A DNA stretch of 46,134 nucleotides from Candidatus Roizmanbacteria bacterium GW2011_GWC1_37_12 (lineage in GTDB: Bacteria; Patescibacteriota; Microgenomatia; UBA1406; GWC2-37-13). Below, in pieces: positions 8,209 through 15,544 of the stretch. Below the pieces are notes generated by a model, which ran no database searches, was not told where the DNA came from, and saw only the letters and a program-made list of their open reading frames with translations. The number at the start of each line of letters is the position of its first letter. Position 1 is the stretch's first letter. The position numbers and the translations under genes are program-made. The stretch covers positions 1 to 46,134 of the forward strand of contig LBST01000009.1 of NCBI GenBank assembly GCA_000991135.1, read 5' to 3'.

Positions 8209-9459
8209 TTAACTTACAAAATATCCTTGACCAAAAAAACCTAGTACAGCAATGTGTAATAATAGAAATATTAATGCAATTCCTATCTTAATCCATTTAT
8301 TTTTAATCTCCGCAAGAAAAAGGAAAAAAGAAATTGAAAAAAGAGCGTAGCGGGGGACCGAAGAGAAAGTACCGGTTAAAGTTGGTAGCAAGATATTCGC
8401 TAACGAAAATAAACTTAAACCCAGCCTGTCATAATTTTCAATTTTCAATTTGAAATTTTCACCTTGCCTGCCGGCAGGCAGGTTGAATTTTAAATGTTTA
8501 AATAGATCAAAAATTAAAACGATAAATACAAGTATAAATACTAAAAACTCAAATAAAGAAACATAGAATTGGAAATTATGAGCGGCGGTGAAAAATATTT
8601 TGAGATATCTCCAGATGACCTGGGGTAATAGAATAATGTTTGTTGATCGATTAGCTCCAAAGACTGGTTGGGAGGTGAGGAAAAAAAGCGGGTCTCCTGT
8701 GGTCATCCATAAATAAAAACAGTAGAGCCCGAGTCCTAATAAAGGAGTAATAATAATTAAACTTTTTAATTTTAAATTGTAATTTTGACTTTTGCCTCGC
8801 CTGCCGGCAGGTAGGACTTTTGACTTTTGAATTAGATGAAACAAAATAGGTATTACTAAAAACACCCCTATTAATCGAGTCAACGAAGCCAAAATCGAAA
8901 ATAGACTAACTAATAGATAATTTTCTTTTTTCAAAAAATACAGCGTTAAGACAAAAAGTAAAAAAAATAACCCTTCGGTATAAACCGCTCCGAAAAAGAA
9001 TGAAGTGGGGAAGACAAGAATGAATAATATGAGCCACTTAAACGTCATTCTGGCTTGCCCAGAATCGTTGTTTTGATTCTGGATGCGGCCTTCGGCCTTA
9101 CCAGAATGACGGAAATATCGATATAAAAAAAATAACCCAATAAAAAATGAAACATTGGAGACAATTAGTCCGGTGATCAGTTCGTTTTGGAAAATAAAAT
9201 TAAACACCCTAATTAATAGAGGATATAACGGGAAAAAAGCCTGCTCCCACTCTGCATAGCCGCGGGAAGCAATTTTAAGGTAATGGATTCCATCAAAATT
9301 AGCCAGAGCCGATGTTACCTGGGGCAGTCCGAAATCAAAAAGCTCTCTCGGGTATGGAAAAAAGCCGAGATAAGGAATAATTTTTTCTGCGATATAAAGA
9401 ATCCAGTTATCGACCGTTCGCCAGGTAAGAAAGAATAATAAAATTAAAAAGAAAGACAT
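8209..9459 (-). CDS. PIG-V-like membrane mannosyltransferase (GT-C fold)
   Basis: A 416-aa multi-pass membrane protein with about ten hydrophobic segments. The N-terminal lumenal motif FDGIHYLKIASRGY followed by FFPLYPLLIR is typical of PIG-V/GPI mannosyltransferase-2-like GT-C enzymes, which use a lipid-linked sugar at the outer membrane face. The acceptor here is unknown. Three repeat-derived inserts break the sequence: RHSGKAEGRIQNQNNDSGQ (DNA 9043-9111), VLPAGRRGKSQN (about 8794-8815) and NLPAGRQGENFKL (8465-8480). A TATAAT box ends 7 nt before the ATG, suggesting a leaderless message covering this gene and PBP2. Confidence 0.8.
   Translation of the reverse strand: MSFFLILLFFLTWRTVDNWILYIAEKIIPYLGFFPYPRELFDFGLPQVTSALANFDGIHYLKIASRGYAEWEQAFFPLYPLLIRVFNFIFQNELITGLIVSNVSFFIGLFFLYRYFRHSGKAEGRIQNQNNDSGQARMTFKWLILFILVFPTSFFFGAVYTEGLFFLLFVLTLYFLKKENYLLVSLFSILASLTRLIGVFLVIPILFHLIQKSKVLPAGRRGKSQNYNLKLKSLIIITPLLGLGLYCFYLWMTTGDPLFFLTSQPVFGANRSTNIILLPQVIWRYLKIFFTAAHNFQFYVSLFEFLVFILVFIVLIFDLFKHLKFNLPAGRQGENFKLKIENYDRLGLSLFSLANILLPTLTGTFSSVPRYALFSISFFLFLAEIKNKWIKIGIALIFLLLHIAVLGFFGQGYFVS
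8465..8480. repeat. 16-bp palindrome (LPAGRQG-encoding family)
   Basis: TGCCTGCCGGCAGGCA is a perfect palindrome that encodes part of LPAGRQG in the PIG-V-like protein. A second copy with the core CCTGCCGGCAGG is at 8800-8811 in the same gene, and an 18-bp variant is in tatD (36355-36372). Confidence 0.85.
8794..8815. repeat. Second LPAGRQG-family palindrome
   Basis: The core CCTGCCGGCAGG at 8800-8811 is a perfect 12-bp palindrome with imperfect GCCT/AGG extensions. It is in frame and encodes LPAGRRG in the PIG-V-like protein. Confidence 0.8.
9043..9111. repeat. 69-bp inverted-repeat element inside the PIG-V-like gene
   Basis: The ends CGTCATTCTGG (9043-9053) and CCAGAATGACG (9101-9111) are perfect 11-bp inverted repeats. 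Inside are a second hairpin with arms CCAGAATC (9059-9066) and GATTCTGG (9075-9082) and a GGCC-TTC-GGCC hairpin. The element has 69 bp (23 codons) and stays in frame. It resembles a miniature inverted-repeat element; no transposase is nearby. Confidence 0.8.
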
Positions 9460-9472
9460 GAAATAAATTATA
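9460..9472 (-). promoter_or_regulatory. -10 box for PIG-V/PBP2 operon
   Basis: TATAAT on the minus strand (9467-9472) ends 7 nt before the ATG at 9457-9459, the leaderless geometry of this window. Confidence 0.5.
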
Positions 9473-9765
9473 GCACCAATAGAATCAATCCTGCGGTGAC
9501 GCCGAGAACAGCCAAAAATTTTTTGACTGAAAGATGGTCTTTGAAAATTAATGCAACTAAAACGGTATAAAAAGCATTTGAAGCAGTGTTTATGGCATTA
9601 ACATAACCAATGTTTGGAGCTGCTACCTCTGAGACTATTTTGAAATAGTAAAAGAAAGTTACAGAAAATCCTATACTTAGTAAAACCACCCAATTTGTTA
9701 AAGATGATTTAAAAGGAATCTTTACTTTATTTTTAATTGAATCAACTAATTGTTATCCAGTTCAT
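9468..9765 (-). pseudogene. EamA/DMT-family transporter remnant
   Basis: The readable part (GTG start at 9689, 73 aa) matches the C-terminal half of an EamA drug/metabolite transporter domain: FYYFKIVSEVAAPNIGYVNAINTASNAFYTVLVALIFKD-type segment ending in a last helix, GVTAGLILLVL. The same frame stays open and family-like upstream (KSSLTNWVVLLSIG) as far as a TAA near 9755. Just before, in another frame, lies ATG with MNWITIS, which resembles the usual EamA start. This fits a gene that lost its first helices by internal deletion and frameshift. A very short functional protein cannot be excluded. Confidence 0.6.
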
Positions 9766-9875
9766 AGCTTTTTATTATAACAATTTACCTTTGCCATACA
9801 ACAGGATCGGTTGGATATAGGACAAAATAAGACTTCAAAACAATCCAAAGATATATCTTTGTAGGTTATAGTCCG

Positions 9876-9909
9876 TTGACAAGTTTTTACAACTGATTAC
9901 AATGAGTCT
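9876..9909 (+). promoter_or_regulatory. Complete sigma-70-type promoter, leaderless spacing
   Basis: TTGACA (9876-9881), a 16-bp spacer and TACAAT (9898-9903) precede the ATG at 9910 by 6 nt, so transcription should start at or next to the start codon. The rest of 9766-9875 holds nothing I recognise. Confidence 0.7.
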
Positions 9910-10098
9910 ATGGATTTAGTTTATGCCCGTAGAAACAGACTATCAGAGATTTTTGCAGATATCGGTCAAGTTACCCTTGCTTCAGTATTTTTTCACTTTA
10001 TTGTTGATAAATATGATGTGGAAAGAGCAATGATAGGATTAATTCTTTCTATTGTTTGTTGGACTTTTAGCTTATTATTAGTTAAAATAAAAATATGA
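9910..10098 (+). CDS. Small two-helix membrane protein
   Basis: A 62-aa protein with a charged start (MDLVYARRNRLSEIFADIGQ) and two hydrophobic segments (about 20-33 and 40-58). I do not recognise a named family, though similar short proteins with RRNRLSEIFADIGQ are common in CPR-like genomes as far as I recall. It has a clear TTGACA/TACAAT promoter. Its stop overlaps the start of the next small gene as ATGA, so the two are probably made together. Confidence 0.7.
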   Translation: MDLVYARRNRLSEIFADIGQVTLASVFFHFIVDKYDVERAMIGLILSIVCWTFSLLLVKIKI

Positions 10099-10235
10099 AC
10101 GACACAATGATTTTTTATTTGATTATAGCTATAGTGATACTTGCTTTGGCTATTTTTGCCGCCGCCGACACGTTTTGGGGTGCAAAAATAACAAGATCAA
10201 AATCCGATTTTCATGGTCGGGGCGGCGGGACTTGA
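10095..10235 (+). CDS. Very small membrane protein
   Basis: A 46-aa frame starting with MNDTMIFYLIIAIVILA, one N-terminal transmembrane helix followed by a polar tail. It is coupled by ATGA overlap to the preceding small membrane protein. Its 3' end runs 22 bp into the tRNA-Pro gene on the other strand, so the last seven codons are antisense tRNA and the true product may be no more than a membrane peptide. Function unknown. Confidence 0.5.
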   Translation: MNDTMIFYLIIAIVILALAIFAAADTFWGAKITRSKSDFHGRGGGT

Positions 10236-10290
10236 ACCCACGGTCTTCAGACCCCCAGCCTGACGCTTTGGCCATCTAAGCTACGCCCCG
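10214..10290 (-). tRNA. tRNA-Pro (anticodon GGG), CCA encoded
   Basis: On the minus strand a complete 77-nt cloverleaf is formed. The acceptor stem is CGGGGCG/CGCCCCG; the D arm is GCTT-AGATGGCCA-AAGC; the anticodon stem is TCAGG/TCTGA with loop CTGGGGG, giving anticodon GGG (proline, codons CCC/CCU). The T arm is GTGGG-TTCAAGT-CCCGC. Discriminator A is followed by an encoded CCA (TGG at 10214-10216 on the plus strand). C1-G72 fits bacterial tRNA-Pro. Confidence 0.95.
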
Positions 10291-10342
10291 TAACGTCTAA
10301 TATTTTAACACAGAAAGAAGGACTTAAGGTAAAATTAAAGTA

Positions 10343-11134
10343 ATGAAGAAAAAACACAGCCTTCTTTCAAAAAAAATTGATATTGTTTTTTTAATCTTGT
10401 CTCCAATCTTTGCAAGTATTATATCGTTAACTCTTAAAGCTAATTACTTAACAACAACATTATTATTTTTTGGAGTTCCCAGTATTTATTTGTCTTTTAG
10501 AAATCAACATGCGATAAGAAAATCTTTAGTTTTTAGTTTTATTTTTGGTGCTTTAGCCGGGACAATAGTTGATTTCTGGGCGGAATTTAATGGCGTTTGG
10601 TATATTAATCAAACAATTTTCCCTCTTAGAATTTTGGGAATTACACCTATTGAAGACATTCTTTGGGCTTTTTTAATTATCTATAACATTATCATGTTCT
10701 ATGAACACTTTCTTGACAAGGGAAAACACGATTTACAAGATAAATATCTAAAATATTTAGTTGTTTTAGTCATTTTGGCGATTACTTTAATAAGTCTAAT
10801 ATATGTATTTAATAGTAATTTTTTGTTAATACCGTATTTTTATTTAATTACTGGGATAATATTAGTGGCTATTCCAGCCATATCATTTCTTTCCTTTTTC
10901 CCAAGATTGTTATCCAAGTATCTAAAAACCGCGTCATATTTCTTTACACAGGCGATGATGTTCGAACTGACGGCATTGAAGCTAGGACAGTGGAGTTTTA
11001 ATAGTCAACAATACGTTGGTTGGATTGAAGTGACAAAATTAAGATTTCCGATAGAAGAATTTGTTTTCTGGATGATTTTATTTTCAACTTGTGTCTTAAG
11101 TTACTACGAATTCTTTGATGATGATAGAAAATAA
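10343..11134 (+). CDS. Lycopene-cyclase-domain membrane protein
   Basis: A 263-aa integral membrane protein with about seven or eight helices, arranged as two similar halves. The motifs ITPIEDILWAFLIIYNII (about 104-121) and FPIEEFVFWMILF (about 240-252) match the PxE(E)xxF signature of the heterodimeric lycopene cyclase (CrtYc/CrtYd) domain. No phytoene synthase or desaturase lies in the window, so a carotenoid role is not supported by context; another isoprenoid-lipid substrate is possible. A TAAAAT box lies 7 nt before the ATG. Confidence 0.7.
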   Translation: MKKKHSLLSKKIDIVFLILSPIFASIISLTLKANYLTTTLLFFGVPSIYLSFRNQHAIRKSLVFSFIFGALAGTIVDFWAEFNGVWYINQTIFPLRILGITPIEDILWAFLIIYNIIMFYEHFLDKGKHDLQDKYLKYLVVLVILAITLISLIYVFNSNFLLIPYFYLITGIILVAIPAISFLSFFPRLLSKYLKTASYFFTQAMMFELTALKLGQWSFNSQQYVGWIEVTKLRFPIEEFVFWMILFSTCVLSYYEFFDDDRK

Positions 11135-11139
11135 TTTAG

Positions 11140-11151
11140 TAAAATATAGTT
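11140..11151 (+). promoter_or_regulatory. -10 box of the adenosine-kinase-like gene
   Basis: TAAAAT (11140-11145) is followed by 6 nt and the ATG at 11152; there is no Shine-Dalgarno site. This fits a leaderless message. Confidence 0.5.
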
Positions 11152-11637
11152 ATGAAATTCTTAAGTATTTCCATTGAAAAACCGGAGGAAATTAATTTTA
11201 TTTTGGCCCAGTCGCATTTTATCAAGACAGTAGAGGATTGTTATGAAACATTGGTCGAAGCGGTGCCTGGGATAAAGTTTGGATTGGCTTTTTGCGAAGC
11301 CTCGGGGCCGAGAAAAATAAGAAAAGCCGGAACCGATAAAGAAATGATTGATCTGGCTGTGAAAAACGCCAAAAAAGTCGGAGCCGGCCATTCACTATTC
11401 ATTTTTTTGAAGAACGCTTTCCCAATTAATATCCTAAACAGAATAAAAAACATTAGCGAAGTCGTCAATATTTACTGTGCAACAGCCAATCCGACCGAAG
11501 TCATCGTCGCCGAGACAAAACTCGGCCGATCGATTCTCGGAGTCGTCGACGGCAGCTCTCCAACGGGCGTGGAAAATAAAGAAGAGGAAAAAGACAGAAA
11601 AGAATTTTTGAGGAAAATCGGTTACAAAGCTTCATAA
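11152..11637 (+). CDS. Adenosine-specific kinase (DUF355 family)
   Basis: A 161-aa protein matching the archaeal/bacterial adenosine-specific kinase family (PF04008) along its length: NFILAQSHFIKTVEDCYETL, GIKFGLAFCEASG, the NAKKVGAGHSLFIFL segment and the conserved YCATANPTEVIVAET followed by GRSILGVVDGSSPTGVE. The family binds adenosine and is thought to phosphorylate it to AMP, a purine salvage role that would suit a host-dependent cell. The gene is monocistronic in appearance, with its own -10 box. Confidence 0.85.
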   Translation: MKFLSISIEKPEEINFILAQSHFIKTVEDCYETLVEAVPGIKFGLAFCEASGPRKIRKAGTDKEMIDLAVKNAKKVGAGHSLFIFLKNAFPINILNRIKNISEVVNIYCATANPTEVIVAETKLGRSILGVVDGSSPTGVENKEEEKDRKEFLRKIGYKAS

Positions 11638-11678
11638 ATTGATTTTAGGCCGTCAAAATAATATAATAACCTTCCTTT

Positions 11679-12437
11679 ATGACTGAAACCATGCGCGGCA
11701 GTCTATTTATTCCTACGTGGATGAGTAGGTGTTTTGACAATAAACCACCTGTTTTCGACGACCTGCTTCCTGATAATAACAGAATGAATGATATAAGGAA
11801 TCTAAAACATCCGAAAGAAAAAGTCCGGGAATTATTAAGTTGGTTAGGCGACCACCATCGAGATACTCTTTATCATACTTATGACGTTGCCTTAACAGCT
11901 TATAGAATAGCCAAATATTATTATAAAGGAATACCAGCTTATAAGTCTGTTGATTTAACTTTGAAAAAAATATTCACAGGCGGATTAATTCATGACATTG
12001 GCAAAGTTGGGATTGAAAAACAAATACTTGATAGATCAGCACCCATAACTGGAGAGCAGAAAAATAAATTAATACTCCACGGAAAAATCGGCGAGATAAT
12101 CTTGGAAGAGGTTGGATTAAATGAGTTTATCCCCTTTGCGACAGAACACCATCTTGGCAATAGTTTGATAAATCATACTTCAAAGCAAGATTTGGAAAAC
12201 AGGCATCCTTTAGTTGAATTTATTGCCCTAGCCGATCTTATTTCTGCCTCTTTAGATCATAGAAGGAAATATAAAAGAGTAAGATCAATTGATGAAGTGA
12301 TAAAGGAGGTAAGAAAGAAAACCAAAAAAGGAGTTTTCTCTCCTGAATTAGAGAGAGCCTTTCTTAAGTTTTTGTCCGAGGGCAATAAACTTCCTCCCTA
12401 TACAAATCCACTCGCCTTCGGGCAGGATTTTTTATAA
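11679..12437 (+). CDS. HD-domain phosphohydrolase (HD-GYP-like, lacking GYP)
   Basis: A 252-aa protein with metal-binding HD motifs in the usual order: H66 (HTYDVALTAY), H105-D106 (LIHDIGKVGI), H134 (LHGKIGEIIL), H157-H158 (ATEHHLG) and D186 (ALADLIS). The layout is that of HD-GYP phosphodiesterases, but the GYP tripeptide after the HH is replaced by NSLINH, so cyclic-di-GMP activity cannot be assumed. It stands 11 bp before gatC on the same strand. The substrate is unknown. Confidence 0.75.
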   Translation: MTETMRGSLFIPTWMSRCFDNKPPVFDDLLPDNNRMNDIRNLKHPKEKVRELLSWLGDHHRDTLYHTYDVALTAYRIAKYYYKGIPAYKSVDLTLKKIFTGGLIHDIGKVGIEKQILDRSAPITGEQKNKLILHGKIGEIILEEVGLNEFIPFATEHHLGNSLINHTSKQDLENRHPLVEFIALADLISASLDHRRKYKRVRSIDEVIKEVRKKTKKGVFSPELERAFLKFLSEGNKLPPYTNPLAFGQDFL

Positions 12438-12448
12438 AATATATACTT

Positions 12449-12754
12449 ATGAGCAAAAAAACATTATCTACAGAAGAAATCCTCCATATTGCTAAACTAG
12501 GTAATTTAACTCTAACAGAAAAAGAAGTTGAGCTTTTCAAAAAACAGCTTTCTTCTGTAATAGAGTATATCGATAAGCTTCAGGAAGTTGATACAAAAAA
12601 TGTCGAACCCTTAAGTCAGACAACCGGATTGACAGATATTTTTAGAAAAGATGAACCAGATGAGAAAAGGACATTGATCCCTGAGGAGGCCTTGAAAAAT
12701 ACCAAATCAAAAGAAAATAATTTATTTAAAGTTAAAGCAGTTTTGACAGAATAA
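12449..12754 (+). CDS. gatC: Asp-tRNA(Asn)/Glu-tRNA(Gln) amidotransferase subunit C
   Basis: GatC stabilises the GatAB amidotransferase that converts Glu-tRNA(Gln) and Asp-tRNA(Asn) to their amides. The 101-aa length is normal. The N-terminal TEEILHIAKLGNLTLTEKEVE segment and the VDTKNVEPLSQTTGL and FRKDEP motifs are typical. It is the first gene of a gatC-gatA-gatB operon, 4 bp before gatA. Confidence 0.94.
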   Translation: MSKKTLSTEEILHIAKLGNLTLTEKEVELFKKQLSSVIEYIDKLQEVDTKNVEPLSQTTGLTDIFRKDEPDEKRTLIPEEALKNTKSKENNLFKVKAVLTE

Positions 12755-12758
12755 ACTT

Positions 12759-14189
12759 ATGGATTTACTTGGATTGACAATAAAAGACATCGAAGAAAGT
12801 TTGAAAAAAGGCGTTTTTTCGTGTCAAGAGCTTGTGAAAGAATCTTTTTCGACAATAAAAAAACACGACAAGAAGATAAATGCTTTTTTAACCTTGAATG
12901 AAGAACAGGCACTAAAACAGGCGAATCATTATGATAACTTGATAAAGAAGGACAAAAATATATTTGACGAAAAGCCGCTTCTGGGAATTCCGGTTGCTCT
13001 CAAAGATCTATTTACAACAAAAGATATAAGGACAACCGCTGGTTCAAAAATAATCGGAGATTATAACCCGCCTTTTGACGCGACCGTTGTCAAAAAACTT
13101 ATAGACGCAGGAGCAATAATAATAGGAAAAACCAATGAAGACGCATGGGGTCATGGTTCATCCGGTGAAAATACCGATTACGAGGTGACGAGAAATCCTT
13201 ATGATCTGAATCGTGTTCCTGGAGGGTCATCAAGCGGGTCAGGAGCAGCAGTTGCTTATGGAGGTGTTTTAGTTGGGACAGGCACAGATACTGGAAGTTC
13301 TGTCAGGCTACCGGCAGGATTTTGTAATTTAGTTGGTTTGAAGCCAACTTACGGAAGGGTCTCCCGTTATGGAATTATCGCTATGGCATCCAGCTTTGAC
13401 TCGATCGGCCACATGACCAGGACGGTTTATGACAATGCTAAAGTATTGGAAGTGACTGCAGGCGTTGACCCTTTTGACAGCACAACCGTTCCGATAAAAG
13501 TCGACCAGTATACAAAAAAATTGGGGCAGAGTATTAAAGGAATGAAGATCGGACTACCCAAAGAATATTTTGTCAAAGGACTAGATGATAAAGTAAGTAA
13601 CTCGATAAAAAACTCATTAAAAATATTGGAAAAGCTTGGCGCCACAGTCAAAGAAGTTAGTCTGCCCCACACCGATTATGCCATGGCAGCCTATTATATT
13701 TTAGTTCCGTCTGAAGTAAGCTCTAATCTTTCAAGATATGATGGCATCAGGTATGGAGGATCAAGAGAAATGTTTGGAGCCGAGGCGAAAAGGAGAATAA
13801 TGCTTGGATCATATACTCTTTCTTCAGGTTATTATGACGCGTATTATCTGAAAGCAGCCAAGGTAAGAACATTGATAAAGCGAGATTTTGAAAATGCTTT
13901 TAAAGAAGTTGATGTATTAATCGTGCCAACATCGCCGACTTTACCTTTTAAAATAGGAGAAAAAGTAGACGACCCTCTTCAAATGTATCTCTCCGATATT
14001 TTTCTTTGCCCGGTCAATTTAGCAGGAATTCCAGGGTTAAATGTCCAGAGCGGATTTGTCGATGGTTTTCCGGTCGGGATGCAGATAATCGGACCTCAAT
14101 TTTCAGAAGAATTACTTTATAAAGTTGCCTATCTTTTTGAACAAGAAACCCAGTATTACAAAATTCGACCGAAATTCAAAAATGGATAA
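12759..14189 (+). CDS. gatA: Asp-tRNA(Asn)/Glu-tRNA(Gln) amidotransferase subunit A
   Basis: GatA is the glutaminase subunit that supplies ammonia to GatB. The amidase signature triad is present: Lys82 (PVALKDLF), the cis-serine Ser157 (PGGSSSGSG) and the nucleophile Ser181 (GTDTGSSVRLPAG). The 476-aa length matches the family. The stop lies 8 bp inside the gatB start, indicating translational coupling in a gatCAB operon. The cell therefore probably depends on the indirect route to Gln-tRNA and/or Asn-tRNA. Confidence 0.97.
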   Translation: MDLLGLTIKDIEESLKKGVFSCQELVKESFSTIKKHDKKINAFLTLNEEQALKQANHYDNLIKKDKNIFDEKPLLGIPVALKDLFTTKDIRTTAGSKIIGDYNPPFDATVVKKLIDAGAIIIGKTNEDAWGHGSSGENTDYEVTRNPYDLNRVPGGSSSGSGAAVAYGGVLVGTGTDTGSSVRLPAGFCNLVGLKPTYGRVSRYGIIAMASSFDSIGHMTRTVYDNAKVLEVTAGVDPFDSTTVPIKVDQYTKKLGQSIKGMKIGLPKEYFVKGLDDKVSNSIKNSLKILEKLGATVKEVSLPHTDYAMAAYYILVPSEVSSNLSRYDGIRYGGSREMFGAEAKRRIMLGSYTLSSGYYDAYYLKAAKVRTLIKRDFENAFKEVDVLIVPTSPTLPFKIGEKVDDPLQMYLSDIFLCPVNLAGIPGLNVQSGFVDGFPVGMQIIGPQFSEELLYKVAYLFEQETQYYKIRPKFKNG

Positions 14190-15507
14190 AAAATATCAAC
14201 CCATAATTGGAATGGAAACACATGTAGAACTTAAGACTAAGTCAGGAATGTTTTGTGGATGTAAAAATGACCCAGATGCTAAAAAACCAAACATCCATAC
14301 CTGCCCAGTATGTCTGGGGCTTCCGGGTGCTTTACCGGTTGCCAATAAAAAAGCTATAGAATGGACAATAAAATTAGGACTGGCTTTAGGGTGCAAAATA
14401 AACAAGCTTTCCAAATTCGATAGAAAACACTATTTTTATCCCGATTTACCAAAAGGTTACCAGATCAGCCAATACGATATGCCTTTTTGTTATCAGGGCA
14501 AAGTTGAGACATCGTTCGGTCCGGTAAGAATTACCAGAGTTCATTTGGAAGAAGATACGGGAAAATTAATTCATCAGAATATTAACGGGCACAACGTTTC
14601 TTTAATTGATTTTAACCGTTCGGGTGTGCCTTTAGTCGAAGTTGTCACCGAGCCTGATATTTTTTCATCTGTTCAAGCCAAAGAATACGCCAAGAAATTA
14701 AGGCAAATAATCAGATATTTGGATATAAGTGATTGCGATATGGAAAAAGGAGGAATGAGGTTGGAAGCAAACATTTCGCTTCTAAATGTCAAATCACAAA
14801 TGACAAATAACAAATCAAATTCAAAATTCAAATTACCAAATTATAAAGTCGAACTAAAGAACATTAATTCATTTAGGTTTTTAGAGCGGGGAATTGAATA
14901 TGAGATTGAGAGACAGAGAGAGATTTTAGAGTCAGGAAAAACACCTATTCAAGAGACTCGCGGGTACAACGCCGAGAAAAATATTACTTTTACCCAGAGG
15001 ACCAAAGAAGAAGCAGCTGACTATAGATATTTTCCTGATCCTGATCTGCCACCGATTAATATCAGTGAGAAATGGTTGAATGAAATCAAATCAACCCTTC
15101 CTGAACCGTTTGATGGTCTTTTTAAGAGATGGCAGGAAAAATATAATCTGAAGCCAGAATTAGTTGAACTTCTTTTTGAGACGGCCGAAGAATCAAAGAA
15201 GTTGGAAGAACTATTTAAAAAGTGTATTAAAGAAAAATTATCGGTTGAAAAATTTGTCAACGCCATGGTTCACAAAAAAATAAAAACAATTGAAGAGTTT
15301 AAAAAGATGACAAACATTGATGAAGTTAGCGACGACGACCTAAAAGTAATCATAGAAAAAATCCTAAAAGTCAACCCAAAAGCCGTTGCAGATTATAAAG
15401 CAGGTAAAATCAATACAATCAACTTCTTAGTTGGCATGGTGATGCGAGAAGCAAAGAAAAAAATAGAATTTCAAAGACTGCAAGATTTAATAAAATCTTT
15501 TCTTTAA
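14182..15507 (+). CDS. gatB: Asp-tRNA(Asn)/Glu-tRNA(Gln) amidotransferase subunit B
   Basis: GatB activates the tRNA-bound Glu or Asp by phosphorylation and amidates it. I choose ATG 14182 (MDKKYQPIIGMETHVELKT), the usual family start, over longer in-frame starts inside gatA. The catalytic cradle shows FCGC and CPVCLG zinc cysteines and HYFYPDLPKGYQISQYDMP. The C-terminal YqeY-like helical domain closes the protein (about 441 aa, slightly short). Between ANISLL and YKVELKN is an insert, VKSQMTNNKSNSKFKLPN, encoded by a block of CAAAT words at 14794-14852; other bacteria have only a few residues here. Confidence 0.96.
   Translation: MDKKYQPIIGMETHVELKTKSGMFCGCKNDPDAKKPNIHTCPVCLGLPGALPVANKKAIEWTIKLGLALGCKINKLSKFDRKHYFYPDLPKGYQISQYDMPFCYQGKVETSFGPVRITRVHLEEDTGKLIHQNINGHNVSLIDFNRSGVPLVEVVTEPDIFSSVQAKEYAKKLRQIIRYLDISDCDMEKGGMRLEANISLLNVKSQMTNNKSNSKFKLPNYKVELKNINSFRFLERGIEYEIERQREILESGKTPIQETRGYNAEKNITFTQRTKEEAADYRYFPDPDLPPINISEKWLNEIKSTLPEPFDGLFKRWQEKYNLKPELVELLFETAEESKKLEELFKKCIKEKLSVEKFVNAMVHKKIKTIEEFKKMTNIDEVSDDDLKVIIEKILKVNPKAVADYKAGKINTINFLVGMVMREAKKKIEFQRLQDLIKSFL
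14794..14852. repeat. CAAAT/ACAAAT word block inside gatB
   Basis: The DNA is a run of related words (CAAATCACAAATGACAAAT and so on, then AAATTCAAA words). It is in frame and adds about 20 residues to GatB. Similar CAAATAACAAATC words lie between the FNR-like gene and PBP2 (6584-6610). Confidence 0.75.
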
Positions 15508-15532
15508 GTAGAAAGTATCTTAGTAAAGCTGA

Positions 15533-15544
15533 TAAAATGAAGGG
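15533..15544 (+). promoter_or_regulatory. -10 box of the SecA-like gene
   Basis: TAAAAT (15533-15538) is followed by the six bases GAAGGG and the ATG at 15545. The purine run could also act as a weak ribosome site. Confidence 0.45.

Noticed and set aside
10095-10235. The 46-codon frame as part of the tRNA only
   Set aside because: Most of it lies outside the tRNA and has a clean transmembrane helix with ATGA coupling, so I kept it as a low-confidence gene.
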